Source of the DNA: an uncultured Serinicoccus sp.
Lineage (GTDB): Bacteria > Actinomycetota > Actinomycetes > Actinomycetales > Dermatophilaceae
NCBI RefSeq assembly: GCF_947487915.1
Contig: NZ_CANKYH010000002.1
Location: 1 to 64,000 of the forward strand
Length of the DNA: 64,000 nt
Direction of reading: 5' to 3'
Part shown: positions 8,098 through 17,300 of the stretch, in pieces
How the letters are laid out: every line of letters begins with the position of its first letter
How positions within the stretch are numbered: position 1 is the first letter of the stretch
Program-made: the position numbers and the translations under genes
Notes under the pieces: model-generated
What the model was told of the DNA's origin: nothing
The model's database searches: none
Seen by the model: only the letters and a program-made list of their open reading frames with translations

Positions 8098-8455
8098 ACG
8101 TCACCCAGGCCTGCGGATGCTCGCGCACCACGACGCCGATGCCGTCGATGGCGGGGTCGGCGCGGTCGGCCAGCGCGTGCGCGACGTGGGCGGCGACGGC
8201 CTCGGTGGTGCTGAGCCGGCCGGCGAAGTCGGGGTGCTCGTCGAGGTTCTGGTAGCGCAACGGGTCGAGCACCGCGGCGAGATGGCCTCCCGCCTCGCCG
8301 ATGTCCACCACCACCCCGTGCTCGTCCAGCTCGCGGCGGCGCCAGGTGGCCTCGACGACCAGGGTGGCGCCGTGCAGACCCTGGGCCGGCCCGAAGAACG
8401 GGTCGGGCAGGCTGTGGGCGATCATGACGTGGTCGGTGACGGTGAGTCCGAACAT
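8075..8455 (-). CDS. 6-pyruvoyl-tetrahydropterin synthase/QueD homologue with altered active site
   Basis: A 126-residue T-fold protein of the PTPS/6-carboxytetrahydropterin synthase family, which normally acts on dihydroneopterin triphosphate. Fold landmarks are clear: MIAHSL near residue 12, LHGATLVVEA near 28, STTEAVAAHVAHAL near 80 and the closing VREHPQAWVTYDL. Several canonical residues are changed. The zinc motif HGHxY reads HGATL, no cysteine stands where the catalytic Cys is expected, and the Asp-His pair region reads LDPLRYQNLD. From memory, homologues in similar actinobacterial clusters share the HGAT form, so this is probably a distinct subfamily and not a decayed gene. The stop overlaps the GT4 start. 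Confidence 0.8.
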   Translation of the reverse strand: MFGLTVTDHVMIAHSLPDPFFGPAQGLHGATLVVEATWRRRELDEHGVVVDIGEAGGHLAAVLDPLRYQNLDEHPDFAGRLSTTEAVAAHVAHALADRADPAIDGIGVVVREHPQAWVTYDLDLRS

Positions 8456-8476
8456 CGTGCTCCTCGTGTCAGGGGG

Positions 8477-9502
8477 TCAGGTGTGTCGGGCGGGGGCGCC
8501 GCGCTCGGTGCCGTCCGCGTCGGGGTAGGACAGCAGGACGCACCCGGCGAGGTCCTCGTGGTGCTCGAGCTCGTCGAGCGCGCTGGTGACGGCGGTGAAG
8601 GGACGGACCCCACCGAGGAGGACCTCGAAGGCAGGGTCGGACAGCAGCTCGAGTGCGGTGCCGAGCCGGGCCGCCGGGTCGCGGCGGTGACGGCGGGCCG
8701 CCCCGACCCGCGAGACCTGGCTGGCGACCAGCCGGAGTCGGCGTGAGTGGAAGTCCTCGCCGAGCGGCACCTGCGGTGCGGGGGAGCCGAACCAGGACAG
8801 CTCGACGACGTCCGCGTCGTCCCCGGCGAGCGAGAGCGCCAGCGCGAGGCCCGGCTCGCTGGCGGAGGCGTGGAAGACCAGGTCGCAGTCGTCCCGCGCC
8901 TCCTCCGGAGGCACCGCGTCCAGTCCCGCGTCGGCCAGCTGCCGGCGCCGGGCGGCGTCGGCCTCCACCACCTGCAGGCGGGCCAGCGGGAAGCGGCGCA
9001 GCAGCAGCGCGAGCGCTCCGCCGATGAGCCCGGCGCCGACGACGGCCACGCGGTCGCCGGCGCAGGGCGGGGCGTCCCAGAGGGCGTTGAGCGCCGTCTC
9101 GGTCGGGCCGGTGAGGACCGCGCGGGGCGAGGGCACCTCGTCCGGGACACGGGTGAGGGCGCGCACGGGCACGACATACCGGTCCTGGTGCGGGTGCAGG
9201 CAGAACACCCGCGCCCCGACCCATTCCCGCGGCCCGTGCTCGACCACCCCGACGGAGAGGTAGCCGTACTTCACCGGGAAGGGGAAATCGCCCTCCTGGA
9301 AGGGTGCCCGCATCCGGTCGACCTGCGAGTCGGGCACGCCGCCGCGGCGCACCAGCAGCTCGGTGCCCCGGCTGATGCCGGTGAACGACGCCCGCACGAG
9401 GGCCTCGCCCGGCCCCGGCTCCGGCAGCTGTTCCCGGCGCAGCTCGCCCTGGCCCGGCGCCGTGGCCCAGTAGGCCAGGGCCGTCCCGGCTCCGGCGCTC
9501 AC
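8477..9502 (-). CDS. MDR-superfamily (zinc-type alcohol) dehydrogenase
   Basis: A 341-residue medium-chain dehydrogenase/reductase. Residues 1-120 form the GroES-like substrate domain (GEALVRASFTGISRGTELLV). The cofactor domain has the dinucleotide motif VAVVGAGLIGGAL at about 155. The usual GHE zinc motif and structural-zinc cysteine cluster are not seen; the equivalent region reads YGYLSVGVVEHGP, so it may be zinc-independent. The GTG start at 9502 overlaps the CDP-alcohol phosphatidyltransferase stop by four bases. It probably oxidises or reduces an intermediate of the cluster's pathway; the substrate is unknown. Confidence 0.78.
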   Translation of the reverse strand: MSAGAGTALAYWATAPGQGELRREQLPEPGPGEALVRASFTGISRGTELLVRRGGVPDSQVDRMRAPFQEGDFPFPVKYGYLSVGVVEHGPREWVGARVFCLHPHQDRYVVPVRALTRVPDEVPSPRAVLTGPTETALNALWDAPPCAGDRVAVVGAGLIGGALALLLRRFPLARLQVVEADAARRRQLADAGLDAVPPEEARDDCDLVFHASASEPGLALALSLAGDDADVVELSWFGSPAPQVPLGEDFHSRRLRLVASQVSRVGAARRHRRDPAARLGTALELLSDPAFEVLLGGVRPFTAVTSALDELEHHEDLAGCVLLSYPDADGTERGAPARHT

Positions 9503-10218
9503 CCGCGCGACTCCAGGTCGACGACGTCGCGGACGAACGAGGCGGTGAGTCCCACGAGGGCGAGGGCGACGCCACCCGCGGCCCACGGAGCAGGCACGAC
9601 CGGCACCAGGGCGATCCACAGGGCGATGCCCTGGACGGCGGCGACCGTCCGGCGTGCCAGGCTCGGCGTCAGCTCCTCCCGCAGGGCCGGGCGCACCCAG
9701 GAGGCGAGCACGAAGACGTAGCGCATGGCTCCGATCGCCACGACCCACCAGCCCAGCGTCGCGCCCACCAGGACCGACAGCACCAGCAGGAGGGCGGCGT
9801 CGGACTCCATGTCGAGCCTCGCCCCTGCCGCGCTCGCGGTACCCGTCGCTCGGGCCAGCCACCCGTCGACCGCGTCCAGCAGCAGCGCGGCCCCGACCAC
9901 CAGCGCCACGGCCCAGGTGCGGGCGGGCAGCTGGCTGGCGAGGACGAGGACCGTCGCGGTCGCCACCACCCCCGTCAGCGCGACCCGGGCGAGGGTGACC
10001 ACGTCGGGCGGGCTCACCGACGCGGGGCGACGCCGCACCAGTGCTCCGGTGGCCACGACCGGCACCACGAGGCCGACGGCCACCGCGAGGACGCCCACGC
10101 CGACACCGGGCCCGACCCGGGTGACCAGGCCCACGCACAGCGCCAGCGGGAGGAGGACGACGGCCGACTCGAGCACCCCGCCGCCGCGGAGCCGCGTCGT
10201 GGGAGCCTGCGCCGACAT
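9499..10218 (-). CDS. CDP-alcohol phosphatidyltransferase family membrane enzyme
   Basis: A 239-residue membrane protein with about six hydrophobic helices. It contains the full family signature DxxDGxxAR(x8)GxxxDxxxD: DAVDGWLARATG at about residues 117-128, closing with GARLDMESD. Such enzymes transfer a phosphatidyl or other phospho-alcohol group from a CDP-activated donor to an alcohol. Here it probably joins a lipid or polyol phosphate to the cluster's product. The ATG at 10218 shares one base with the stop of the upstream fusion gene (TGATG), and its own stop overlaps the dehydrogenase start. Confidence 0.88.
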   Translation of the reverse strand: MSAQAPTTRLRGGGVLESAVVLLPLALCVGLVTRVGPGVGVGVLAVAVGLVVPVVATGALVRRRPASVSPPDVVTLARVALTGVVATATVLVLASQLPARTWAVALVVGAALLLDAVDGWLARATGTASAAGARLDMESDAALLLVLSVLVGATLGWWVVAIGAMRYVFVLASWVRPALREELTPSLARRTVAAVQGIALWIALVPVVPAPWAAGGVALALVGLTASFVRDVVDLESRG

Positions 10219-11609
10219 CAGCTGGCGTCCGGGACGTCGGCGGCCAGCCCCGAGGGCCCGGCGACACTGCGCCGGAGGTCCAGCTCGGTGACCATGTCGT
10301 CGCCGAGCTGATAGCGGCGTGCGGGCGGACGGAGGGCGTCGGACAGCAGGTCCTCGCCGGCGACCCGCAGTCCCGGCACCCCGTCACCGATGAGCACCGG
10401 CGCGGTGGTGAGGTAGAGCCGGTCGACGTCCCCGGCCCGGACGAAGGCCGAGACCAGCCGTCCACCACCCTCGACGAGGACCCGGTGCAGGCCGCGGGAG
10501 GCGAGCAGGTCGAGCACGGCACGCGGCTCCATGGGCCCGACGTCGGGCCAGCGGACGACCTCGACGTGCTCACCCACCGGGCCGACGGGGGCCTCGCCCC
10601 CCAGGACCCACAGCGTCGGCGCCGCGCCGTCGGTGAGGACGGAGGCGTCGGCCGGGGTCACGCCCCGCGGGTCCAGCACGACGCGGACGGGGTGCGGCCC
10701 GCTCACCGCGCGGACGGTGAGGCGGGGGTCGTCGCAGGCCACGGTGGCGGCGCCCACGACGACGGCGTCCACGAGGGCGCGCAGCCGGTGGAGGTGCTCG
10801 CGGTCCTCCTCACCCGTGACGAAGGCGGCGTCGCCGGTGCGGCTGGCGATGAAGCCGTCGAGGCTCTGGCCGAGCTGGGCCAGGACGAGGGGACCGTCGG
10901 CCCGGTTGAGGTCGCCGTAGCGGTGGGCGAGCTCACCGGACGCCGGGATCCGCCCGGCGAGCAGCTGCTTCCACTCGTCCTGGTCGGCCTCGTCGTGCCC
11001 CATCCGTGTCCGCTTGGTGGCCAGGTAGAAGGCGTTCTCCTCGCGGTCCGGGATGACGAGCGGCACCCGCTCCACGACCTCGATCCCGAGGGCGCTGAGG
11101 GCCAGCTCCTTGGCCGGGTTGGACGACAGCAGCCGGACGCGGCGCATCCCGAGGTCGAGCAGCATCGCGGCGCAGTGGTCGTAGGTGCGGGCGTCCGCAG
11201 GGTGCCCCAGGGCGAGGTTGGCGTCGACGGTGTCGACCCCCCGGTCCTGGAGGGCGTAGGCCCGCAGCTTCTCCGCGAGGCCGATCGCCCGGCCCTCGTG
11301 CCCGCGGGCGTAGACGACGGCGCCCCGGCCGGTGCGGGCCAGGAGGTGCAGCGCCTGCTGGAGCTGCTCGCCGCAGTCGCAGCGGCGGGACCCGAGGGCG
11401 TCCCCGGTGAGGCACTCGGAGTGCACCCGCACGAGCGGCGGCGGGAGGTCGGGGCCGTCGTCGTCGCTCACGCCGAGGCTGAGGACGACGTGGTCCATCC
11501 CCGTGTCGTCGCGGTATGCCGTCATCCGGAAGGTCGCGTGGTCGGTCGGGAGCCGGGTGTCGGCCACCCGTTCGACCCGCCGCGGTGCGGTCCTCGCCTG
11601 CTCACCCAT
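10218..11609 (-). CDS. GTP cyclohydrolase II - RibD-type pyrimidine reductase fusion
   Basis: A 463-residue two-domain protein. Residues 10-205 are a GTP cyclohydrolase II: zinc cysteines Cys66, Cys77 and Cys79 (SECLTGDALGSRRCDC), the GHEGRAIGL loop, and Tyr118 in KLRAYALQDRG, the tyrosine needed for normal GCH II chemistry. Residues about 240-450 are a RibD C-terminal reductase domain (LAQLGQSLDGFIASRTGD, then VEGGGRLVSAF). There is no deaminase domain, and no lumazine or riboflavin synthase nearby. The predicted output is a reduced diaminopyrimidine ribityl phosphate. It heads the cluster. An ATG at 11618 is an alternative start, because GGAGG abuts ATG 11609. Confidence 0.88.
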   Translation of the reverse strand: MGEQARTAPRRVERVADTRLPTDHATFRMTAYRDDTGMDHVVLSLGVSDDDGPDLPPPLVRVHSECLTGDALGSRRCDCGEQLQQALHLLARTGRGAVVYARGHEGRAIGLAEKLRAYALQDRGVDTVDANLALGHPADARTYDHCAAMLLDLGMRRVRLLSSNPAKELALSALGIEVVERVPLVIPDREENAFYLATKRTRMGHDEADQDEWKQLLAGRIPASGELAHRYGDLNRADGPLVLAQLGQSLDGFIASRTGDAAFVTGEEDREHLHRLRALVDAVVVGAATVACDDPRLTVRAVSGPHPVRVVLDPRGVTPADASVLTDGAAPTLWVLGGEAPVGPVGEHVEVVRWPDVGPMEPRAVLDLLASRGLHRVLVEGGGRLVSAFVRAGDVDRLYLTTAPVLIGDGVPGLRVAGEDLLSDALRPPARRYQLGDDMVTELDLRRSVAGPSGLAADVPDAS

Positions 11610-11693
11610 CCTCCACATTATGGTCGTGACCGGTGATCTTCTCCTGCGGAGGGGTGAGCAGCGTGTCGACGACAGGTGACGGAGGTGAGACAG

Positions 11694-12278
11694 GTGACAG
11701 GCTGGGTCCGTCGCAACTCCGAGGGCCGGAGCCGCAGGCAGCCGGTCCCGACGGCCGTGACGGACGAGGTCGAGTCCTTGGCGGGCCGGGCCGTGGGCGG
11801 TGTGTCCGACGCCTGGGCACTGCTCGTGGTGCGCGTCGTCCGGCGGCTGTGGATCCCCTGCCTCGTCCTCGGGGTGGCGTGGGTGGTGTGGACCGGGACG
11901 ACCCAGGACGCGAGCGAGCTGCACCTCGCCACGGTGCCGGAGATCGTGGCCGCCCTGCTGAGCCCGTTCGTGGGGGTGGTCCTCGCCCTCGGCCTGCGGG
12001 TGGCCTCGACCGCGCTGGGCGTGGTGGCGGCCCTGCCGGTCGCCCGTGCCGACCTGCACCACGCGCGCCGACGCATGAGCTCCGGGCTGCCGCACGTCGT
12101 CTCGGTCGCGATCGGGCTGCGGTGGCTGCGGGCGACGACCGCCGCGAGGGACGTCGCGCTGTCGCGGTTGCGTCCCGCGGTAGCCCGCACGATGCTCCTG
12201 GTCGACCGGGCCGAGACCGCCCTCATCCCGGTGGCGGTGCTGGTGCTCCTGGCCGTCATCGCGGTGGCCCCCGGCTGA
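11694..12278 (+). CDS. Hypothetical membrane protein
   Basis: A 194-residue protein I do not recognise. It starts at GTG 11694, eight bases after GGAGG (11681-11685); a GTG at 11676 is in frame but poorly spaced. Three hydrophobic stretches are visible: LWIPCLVLGVAWVVW (about residues 55-70), IVAALLSPFVGVVLALGL (about 85-110) and a C-terminal LIPVAVLVLLAVIAV. Between the last two lies a basic loop rich in Arg and His. It is divergent from the GTP-cyclohydrolase cluster, sharing an 84-bp intergenic region with it. Confidence 0.6.
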   Translation: MTGWVRRNSEGRSRRQPVPTAVTDEVESLAGRAVGGVSDAWALLVVRVVRRLWIPCLVLGVAWVVWTGTTQDASELHLATVPEIVAALLSPFVGVVLALGLRVASTALGVVAALPVARADLHHARRRMSSGLPHVVSVAIGLRWLRATTAARDVALSRLRPAVARTMLLVDRAETALIPVAVLVLLAVIAVAPG

Positions 12279-12289
12279 GGCCTCCGGTG

Positions 12290-12967
12290 CTAGGCCGGCG
12301 GCACCAGGTCGCCGACCCCCTCCACCGCCCCCACTGCCCCTTCGGCCAGGAGCTCCTGACGCCGGCCCTCGTCCTCGGCCACCCCGACGACCGGCACGCC
12401 GGCCGACCGGCCGGCCTGCACGTCGGTCACCGAGTCGCCGAGGAAGACCGCCCCCTCGGACCGGGCGTCGAGGAGGCGCAGCGCGCGGAGCAGCAGGTCC
12501 GGCTCCGGCTTGAGGTCGCTCACCCGACCCGCGGAGCGTCCGACGACGTGCAGCCGGCCACCGGTGCCCGGTCGGGCGCGGTCCAGCACGCGCGCCACCA
12601 CGTCCGGGGTGTTGTTGGTGACGACGGCGAGCGAGCCACCGCGCTCGAGGGTCCGGTCGATGAGGGCCAGTGCCCCGGGGCGGGGGGACACCCTGGAGGC
12701 GGCGTCGAGCTCCAGCTCGGTGACCAGCTCCTCCAGGGGTGCGAGCAGGCGGGGGGCGTGCTCGCCCACCAGACGCAGGCACTGCACGTGGTCGGCCTCT
12801 CCCTCCAGCCGCTGCGCCAGCTCCGGGCCACCGAGCCGGTGCGTCTCCGCCCGCACCCGGTCGCCCAGCTCGGCCCAGGACGACCCCGGGAACAGCCGGG
12901 CCAGCGGCCCGTCGAAGTCGACGAGCAGGGTCCGGGCGTCCTCGACGAGGCGGCGTGCGCTCTCCAT
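12290..12967 (-). CDS. HAD-superfamily phosphatase
   Basis: A 225-residue HAD hydrolase. Motif I is LLVDFDGPLA at about residues 14-23; the second Asp that usually acts as acid/base is replaced by Gly (DFDGP, as in phosphoglycolate-phosphatase-like members where the pattern is DxDG). Motif II is VVTNNTP, motif III is the Lys in LKPEPDLLLRAL, and motif IV is VFLGDSVTDVQAG. The helical cap at residues 25-90 suggests a C1 cap. The substrate is unknown. It converges with the membrane protein gene 12 bp away. Confidence 0.85.
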   Translation of the reverse strand: MESARRLVEDARTLLVDFDGPLARLFPGSSWAELGDRVRAETHRLGGPELAQRLEGEADHVQCLRLVGEHAPRLLAPLEELVTELELDAASRVSPRPGALALIDRTLERGGSLAVVTNNTPDVVARVLDRARPGTGGRLHVVGRSAGRVSDLKPEPDLLLRALRLLDARSEGAVFLGDSVTDVQAGRSAGVPVVGVAEDEGRRQELLAEGAVGAVEGVGDLVPPA

Positions 12968-13069
12968 ATCGGCGACCCTACCCAGGCCGGGCGGGACCAC
13001 CCGCAGTCCCGCAGTCCGGGCCGGTCCACGGTGCGGCCGACGCCGGTCTCCCGCTGCTAGATTTCCCGG

Positions 13070-14245
13070 GTGGCTGCGGCGCCTGCAGAGGGTGCACCGT
13101 CGGGTGGTCGCCTCCTGACGGGAGCCTTCGTCGCCCTCGTCCTCGCCGAGCTCGCGTATTTCGTCGGTATCGGGGCGCTCATCCTGCTCGTCCCTCTCTT
13201 CGCGGCAGACCGGCTGGGCGCCGGACCGCTCGCCGTGGGCCTCACCGTCGCCGCCTTCAGCCTCACCGCACTCGTGCTCCGACCGGTAGCGGGGCGGCTG
13301 GTCGACCGGTGGGGGCCGCGCCGCCCGTTCGTCGTGGGGGCTCTCCTGCTCTCCGGCGTGCTGCTCGCACACTCGCTGGTCGGTTCGTTGGCCGTCCTGC
13401 TGGTCCTGCGCGTGCTCACCGGCGTGGCCGAGGCGGTGGTCTTCGTCGCCGGGATGGCCGCCCTGCTCGACATCACCCCGTCGGCGCGGCGCGGGGAGGC
13501 GCTGAGCTACAGCTCCCTGTCGCTGTTCATCGGTGTGGCCGCGGGTCCCGCCATCGGTGAGGGGCTGCTCGCGCTGGGCGGGTACCGCACCGCCTGGCTC
13601 GGCGTCGCAGGGTTCGGCCTGCTCGCTGCGGTCATCGGCAGTGCGCTGCCGGGCCGACCCCCGGGCCTGTCTCCGACAGGCCCGACCGCGCTCTTCCCGC
13701 ACCCGGTGCGCCTGCCCGGACTGGCCTTCGCGGTGGGGGTCGCGGGCTCCGCGGGCTTCCTCGGGTTCGCCGCGCTGCGGGCCCGCGAGGTGGGCCTGGA
13801 CGGCGCCGCCTGGCCACTGGCCCTCTACGGTGGCGTGGTCGTCGTCGGTCGGCTGCTGCTCGCCCGGCTGACCGACCGGTATGCCGCTACCCGGCTGTCC
13901 GCGCTCGCCCTCGCCCTGACCGGGGGTGGCCTCGTGCTGCTGGGCGCCGGCCGGGGCGCTGTCGCGTTCGGGATGGGGGCCGTGGTGCTCGCGCTCGGGA
14001 CGGTCCTGCTGACCCCGGCCTTCTTCCGGGTGCTGACCGACCGTCTGCCCGCCGACCGCCCCGGGGCGGTCGGCGCGACCTTCGGGGTGCTCGTCGACGT
14101 CGGGCTGGGGGCCGGCCCCGTCGTCCTGGGCCTCCTGGCCGAGGGTCTGGGGCTGCCCGGCGCCTTCGTCCTGCTCGGTGGCGCAGCGTTCGGCGGCGTG
14201 CTGCTCCTGGCGACCGGTGGCGTGCGGCATCGACCGGCGAGCTGA
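13070..14245 (+). CDS. MFS transporter, probable drug or metabolite exporter
   Basis: A 391-residue polytopic protein with 12 predicted transmembrane helices. The MFS loop 2-3 motif reads GRLVDRWGPRRPF at about residues 80-92, and a second copy, ARLTDRYAATRL, lies between helices 8 and 9. The family is one of small uncharacterised MFS exporters; the substrate cannot be read from the sequence. The start is GTG 13070. It stands alone, with the HAD gene divergent on its left and the repressor-controlled dehydrogenase gene downstream. Confidence 0.85.
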   Translation: MAAAPAEGAPSGGRLLTGAFVALVLAELAYFVGIGALILLVPLFAADRLGAGPLAVGLTVAAFSLTALVLRPVAGRLVDRWGPRRPFVVGALLLSGVLLAHSLVGSLAVLLVLRVLTGVAEAVVFVAGMAALLDITPSARRGEALSYSSLSLFIGVAAGPAIGEGLLALGGYRTAWLGVAGFGLLAAVIGSALPGRPPGLSPTGPTALFPHPVRLPGLAFAVGVAGSAGFLGFAALRAREVGLDGAAWPLALYGGVVVVGRLLLARLTDRYAATRLSALALALTGGGLVLLGAGRGAVAFGMGAVVLALGTVLLTPAFFRVLTDRLPADRPGAVGATFGVLVDVGLGAGPVVLGLLAEGLGLPGAFVLLGGAAFGGVLLLATGGVRHRPAS

Positions 14246-14335
14246 CAGCGCACCGGCGCGACCGGTGTCGGACGTAAATTCACGCAAACCCTTGTGAGCC
14301 CCCGAGGCGGTGACCTATACCTGTCAGGGCAAGGA

Positions 14336-14349
14336 CGCAAACGTTTACG
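14336..14349 (+). promoter_or_regulatory. LacI-type operator before the secreted sugar dehydrogenase
   Basis: CGCAAACGTTTACG is a near-palindrome (one mismatch) centred on C|G at 14342/14343 and lies 16 bp upstream of the start codon. It matches the perfect GCAAACGTTTGC in the regulatory region of the LacI-family repressor gene at 20895-20906. At this position the repressor would block transcription or early elongation. Confidence 0.7.
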
Positions 14350-14365
14350 CACGCAAGGAGAGACA

Positions 14366-17300
14366 ATGACGTCACGGCTCCGACCACTCCGGTCCCGGAG
14401 ATGGACAGCCCTTACGCTCGCGACGACGGTCGGCATCACCGGCCTCGCTCCCGCCGCCCTGGCGGTCCAGCCGGCCACGCAGGAGGCCGGGGGGACGGAC
14501 CAGCAGGCGGCCGACTTCACCGCCCTGCTCGACTTCGAGACCTACACCCCCGGCCCGCTGGACGGCCAGGACGGCTGGGTGGGCTCGGCGGCCGCCTCGG
14601 TGGTGCAGGACCCGCTCAACCAGAACAACTTCGTGGGTCAGCTCAACGGGCCCGGGGAGAAGACCTACCGCGAGATCCCGGCCATCGAGGACGGTGACAC
14701 CGGCACGCTGTTCTTCCAGTTCCTGCGCACGGAGACGGTCGACACCTCCTTCGGGGTCACCGACGTCGACGTCCCCGGCACCTACACCGACAGCCGCGCC
14801 TACGTAAACAACCAGAACGACGACATCCTGCGCGCCCGCGACGGCGGCGACTTCGAGTCGGTCGGCATCTGGGGCAAGGACTCCTGGCAGTGCGTCTGGA
14901 TCGTCGCCGACAACGACGCCGACGAGGTCGCCGTCTACAGCCAGGGCGGCCCCTACGAGGAGCAGACCAGGCTCCCGGACGGCGCCGAGGAGCAGTTCGA
15001 CTTCCGCGTCCCGGTCTCCGGCGCCCTGGACCGCTTCTTCTGGATCAACGGCTCGCGCAGCCCCGGTGACCTCTACCTGGATGACGTGGGCATCGACACC
15101 GCGGGGGAGAACCTCGCCATCCCGAGCGGCAACCCCGCCGACTGCGAGGCCGGCGAGATCCCCGAGCAGCCGCTGCTGAACCCGCTCCCGGACCCCGAGC
15201 CGTCGGTCCTGGGCATCGAGGTCGAGGAGCTCGTGCAGCTGCCGGAGTCGTCCACGACCCCGGCCGCGAGCGACCAGCGGCTCATCCGGCACAACCGGAT
15301 CACCCACCTCGACGAGGTCCCGGACGGCTCCGGTCGCCTGGCGATCCCGGACATGAACGAGATGCTCTACCTGGTGGACAAGGAGACCGGGGACTTCAGC
15401 CCCTACCTCAACGTCCGCGACCAGTTCGTCGACAACTTCCACAACCACGCGGGCCTCGGCACCGGGTTCGGCTTCGTCGAGCACCACCCGGAGTATGCCG
15501 AGAACGGCATCTTCTACACGGTGCACACCGAGGCCGGCAGCGCGCTCACCGAGGACGAGCCGGACTTCCCGGCCTTCGGAGGTGTGGGCTACCACAGCGT
15601 CGTCACCGAGTGGACGGCCGACGACCCCGCCGCGGACGTCTTCTCCGGCACCAGCCGCGAGCTCATGCGGGTGCCGTTCGCGGGCCGCGTGCACACCCTG
15701 CAGCAGATCGCCTTCAACCCGACCGTCAGCCCGGGCGACCCCGACTACGGGATGCTCTACATCCTCTCCGGTGACGGCGGCAACGGTGTCGGCAACGACA
15801 ACCCGCAGGACCTGGCCACGCCGCACGGCAAGATCTTCCGGATCGACCCGATGGGCGACGACAGCGACAACGGGCAGTACGGCATCCCCGCCGACAACCC
15901 GTTCGTGGACACCGAGGGCGCGCTCGGCGAGATCTACGCCGTCGGTCTGCGCGACCCGCACCGCCTCAGCTGGGACCCCGAGGGCGAGAACACGATGTAC
16001 CTCGGGCACATCGGCGAGTGGCAGGTCGAGTCGGTGTATGCCGTGGAGCCGGGCGACAACTTCGGCTGGTCCGACCGCGAGGGACCCTTCGTGGCGCAGA
16101 ACCGGCAGATCTTCCCGCTGCCCGAGGACGACGCCGAGCAGTTCGACTTCACCTACCCGGTGGCGGCCTACGACCACAACCGTGACCCCGGGCAGACCGG
16201 TGACGCGGGCGTGGCGCTCAACGGCGGCTTCGTCTACCGCGGCGACATCGAGGAGCTGCAGGGCAAGTACCTCTTCACGGACCTGGTCCGGGGCTGGGTG
16301 CTCTCCACCGAGGCCGAGGAGATGAACCGCAACGACGGCGACCTCGAGGACCTCGCCGAGATCGAGCAGCTCAAGGTCTTCGCCGACGGCGAGGAGACCA
16401 CCTTCGCCGAGCTCGTCGGTGACAGCCGGGTCGACCTGCGCTTCGGCTCGGACGCCGACGGCGAGCTCTACCTGGTCTCCAAGGCCGACGGCAAGGTCTG
16501 GGAGGTGACCGGCGCCCGGGAGGACGTCCTGTCCTCCCCCTTCGTCCTGGAGGACATCGCCGCCGACGTCGTGGCCCGCTACGACTTCGACCACCCGGTC
16601 GAGGGCGATGCCACGCAGGAGGCCGACCAGGGCCCGTCCGGGACCGACATCGACCTCGTCAACGGCGGGGTGGAGATGCGGGTGGCCGACGCGGCATACC
16701 CCGGTGCCGGCGAGGCGCTGCAGACGCAGCAGCTCAGCCCGGACCAGGCCTCCGACGACGACTGGAAGGCCGGGATCTACGACGCGGACGGGGTCCAGAG
16801 CCTGTCCCGGTTCGCCGGTGCCGAGCAGACCACCGTCATGGGCTGGTTCAAGCCCACCGGGGAGCTGCCGGCCCCGAACTCCAACACCGCCGACCCGGAC
16901 GACCGTTACAACGCGATCGGCCTGGCGGGGGTGCTCTCCGGCGACTCCGACGGGCACGGCGTGCGCGCGCTGCTGGAGGTCATCGACGTGGGCGGCGAGC
17001 AGAAGCTGGTGGCCCTCGGCCGCCGGGTCGACGGGGCGAGCTCGTGGACCTATGCGGCGGACCTGCCCTGGGACGAGATCCTGGAGCAGGGCGAGTGGGT
17101 CCACCTGGCGGCCACCTTCGACTTCGTCGAGGGCGAGATGGCGCTCTACATGAACGGTGAGCCCCTCGAGGGCGACTACACCGCGTCCAACCGCTGGGGC
17201 TCGGGAGCCACGTCCGACACCGACCCCGCCGGGATCAAGATCGGTGGCAGCTTCCCCCAGGACACCCAGGAGCGGAACCCCTGCGACTGCCGGATGGACG

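Noticed and set aside
11610..11693. Possible FMN riboswitch upstream of the GTP cyclohydrolase II fusion
   Set aside because: The divergent spacer is only 84 bp and shows none of the conserved FMN-element blocks.
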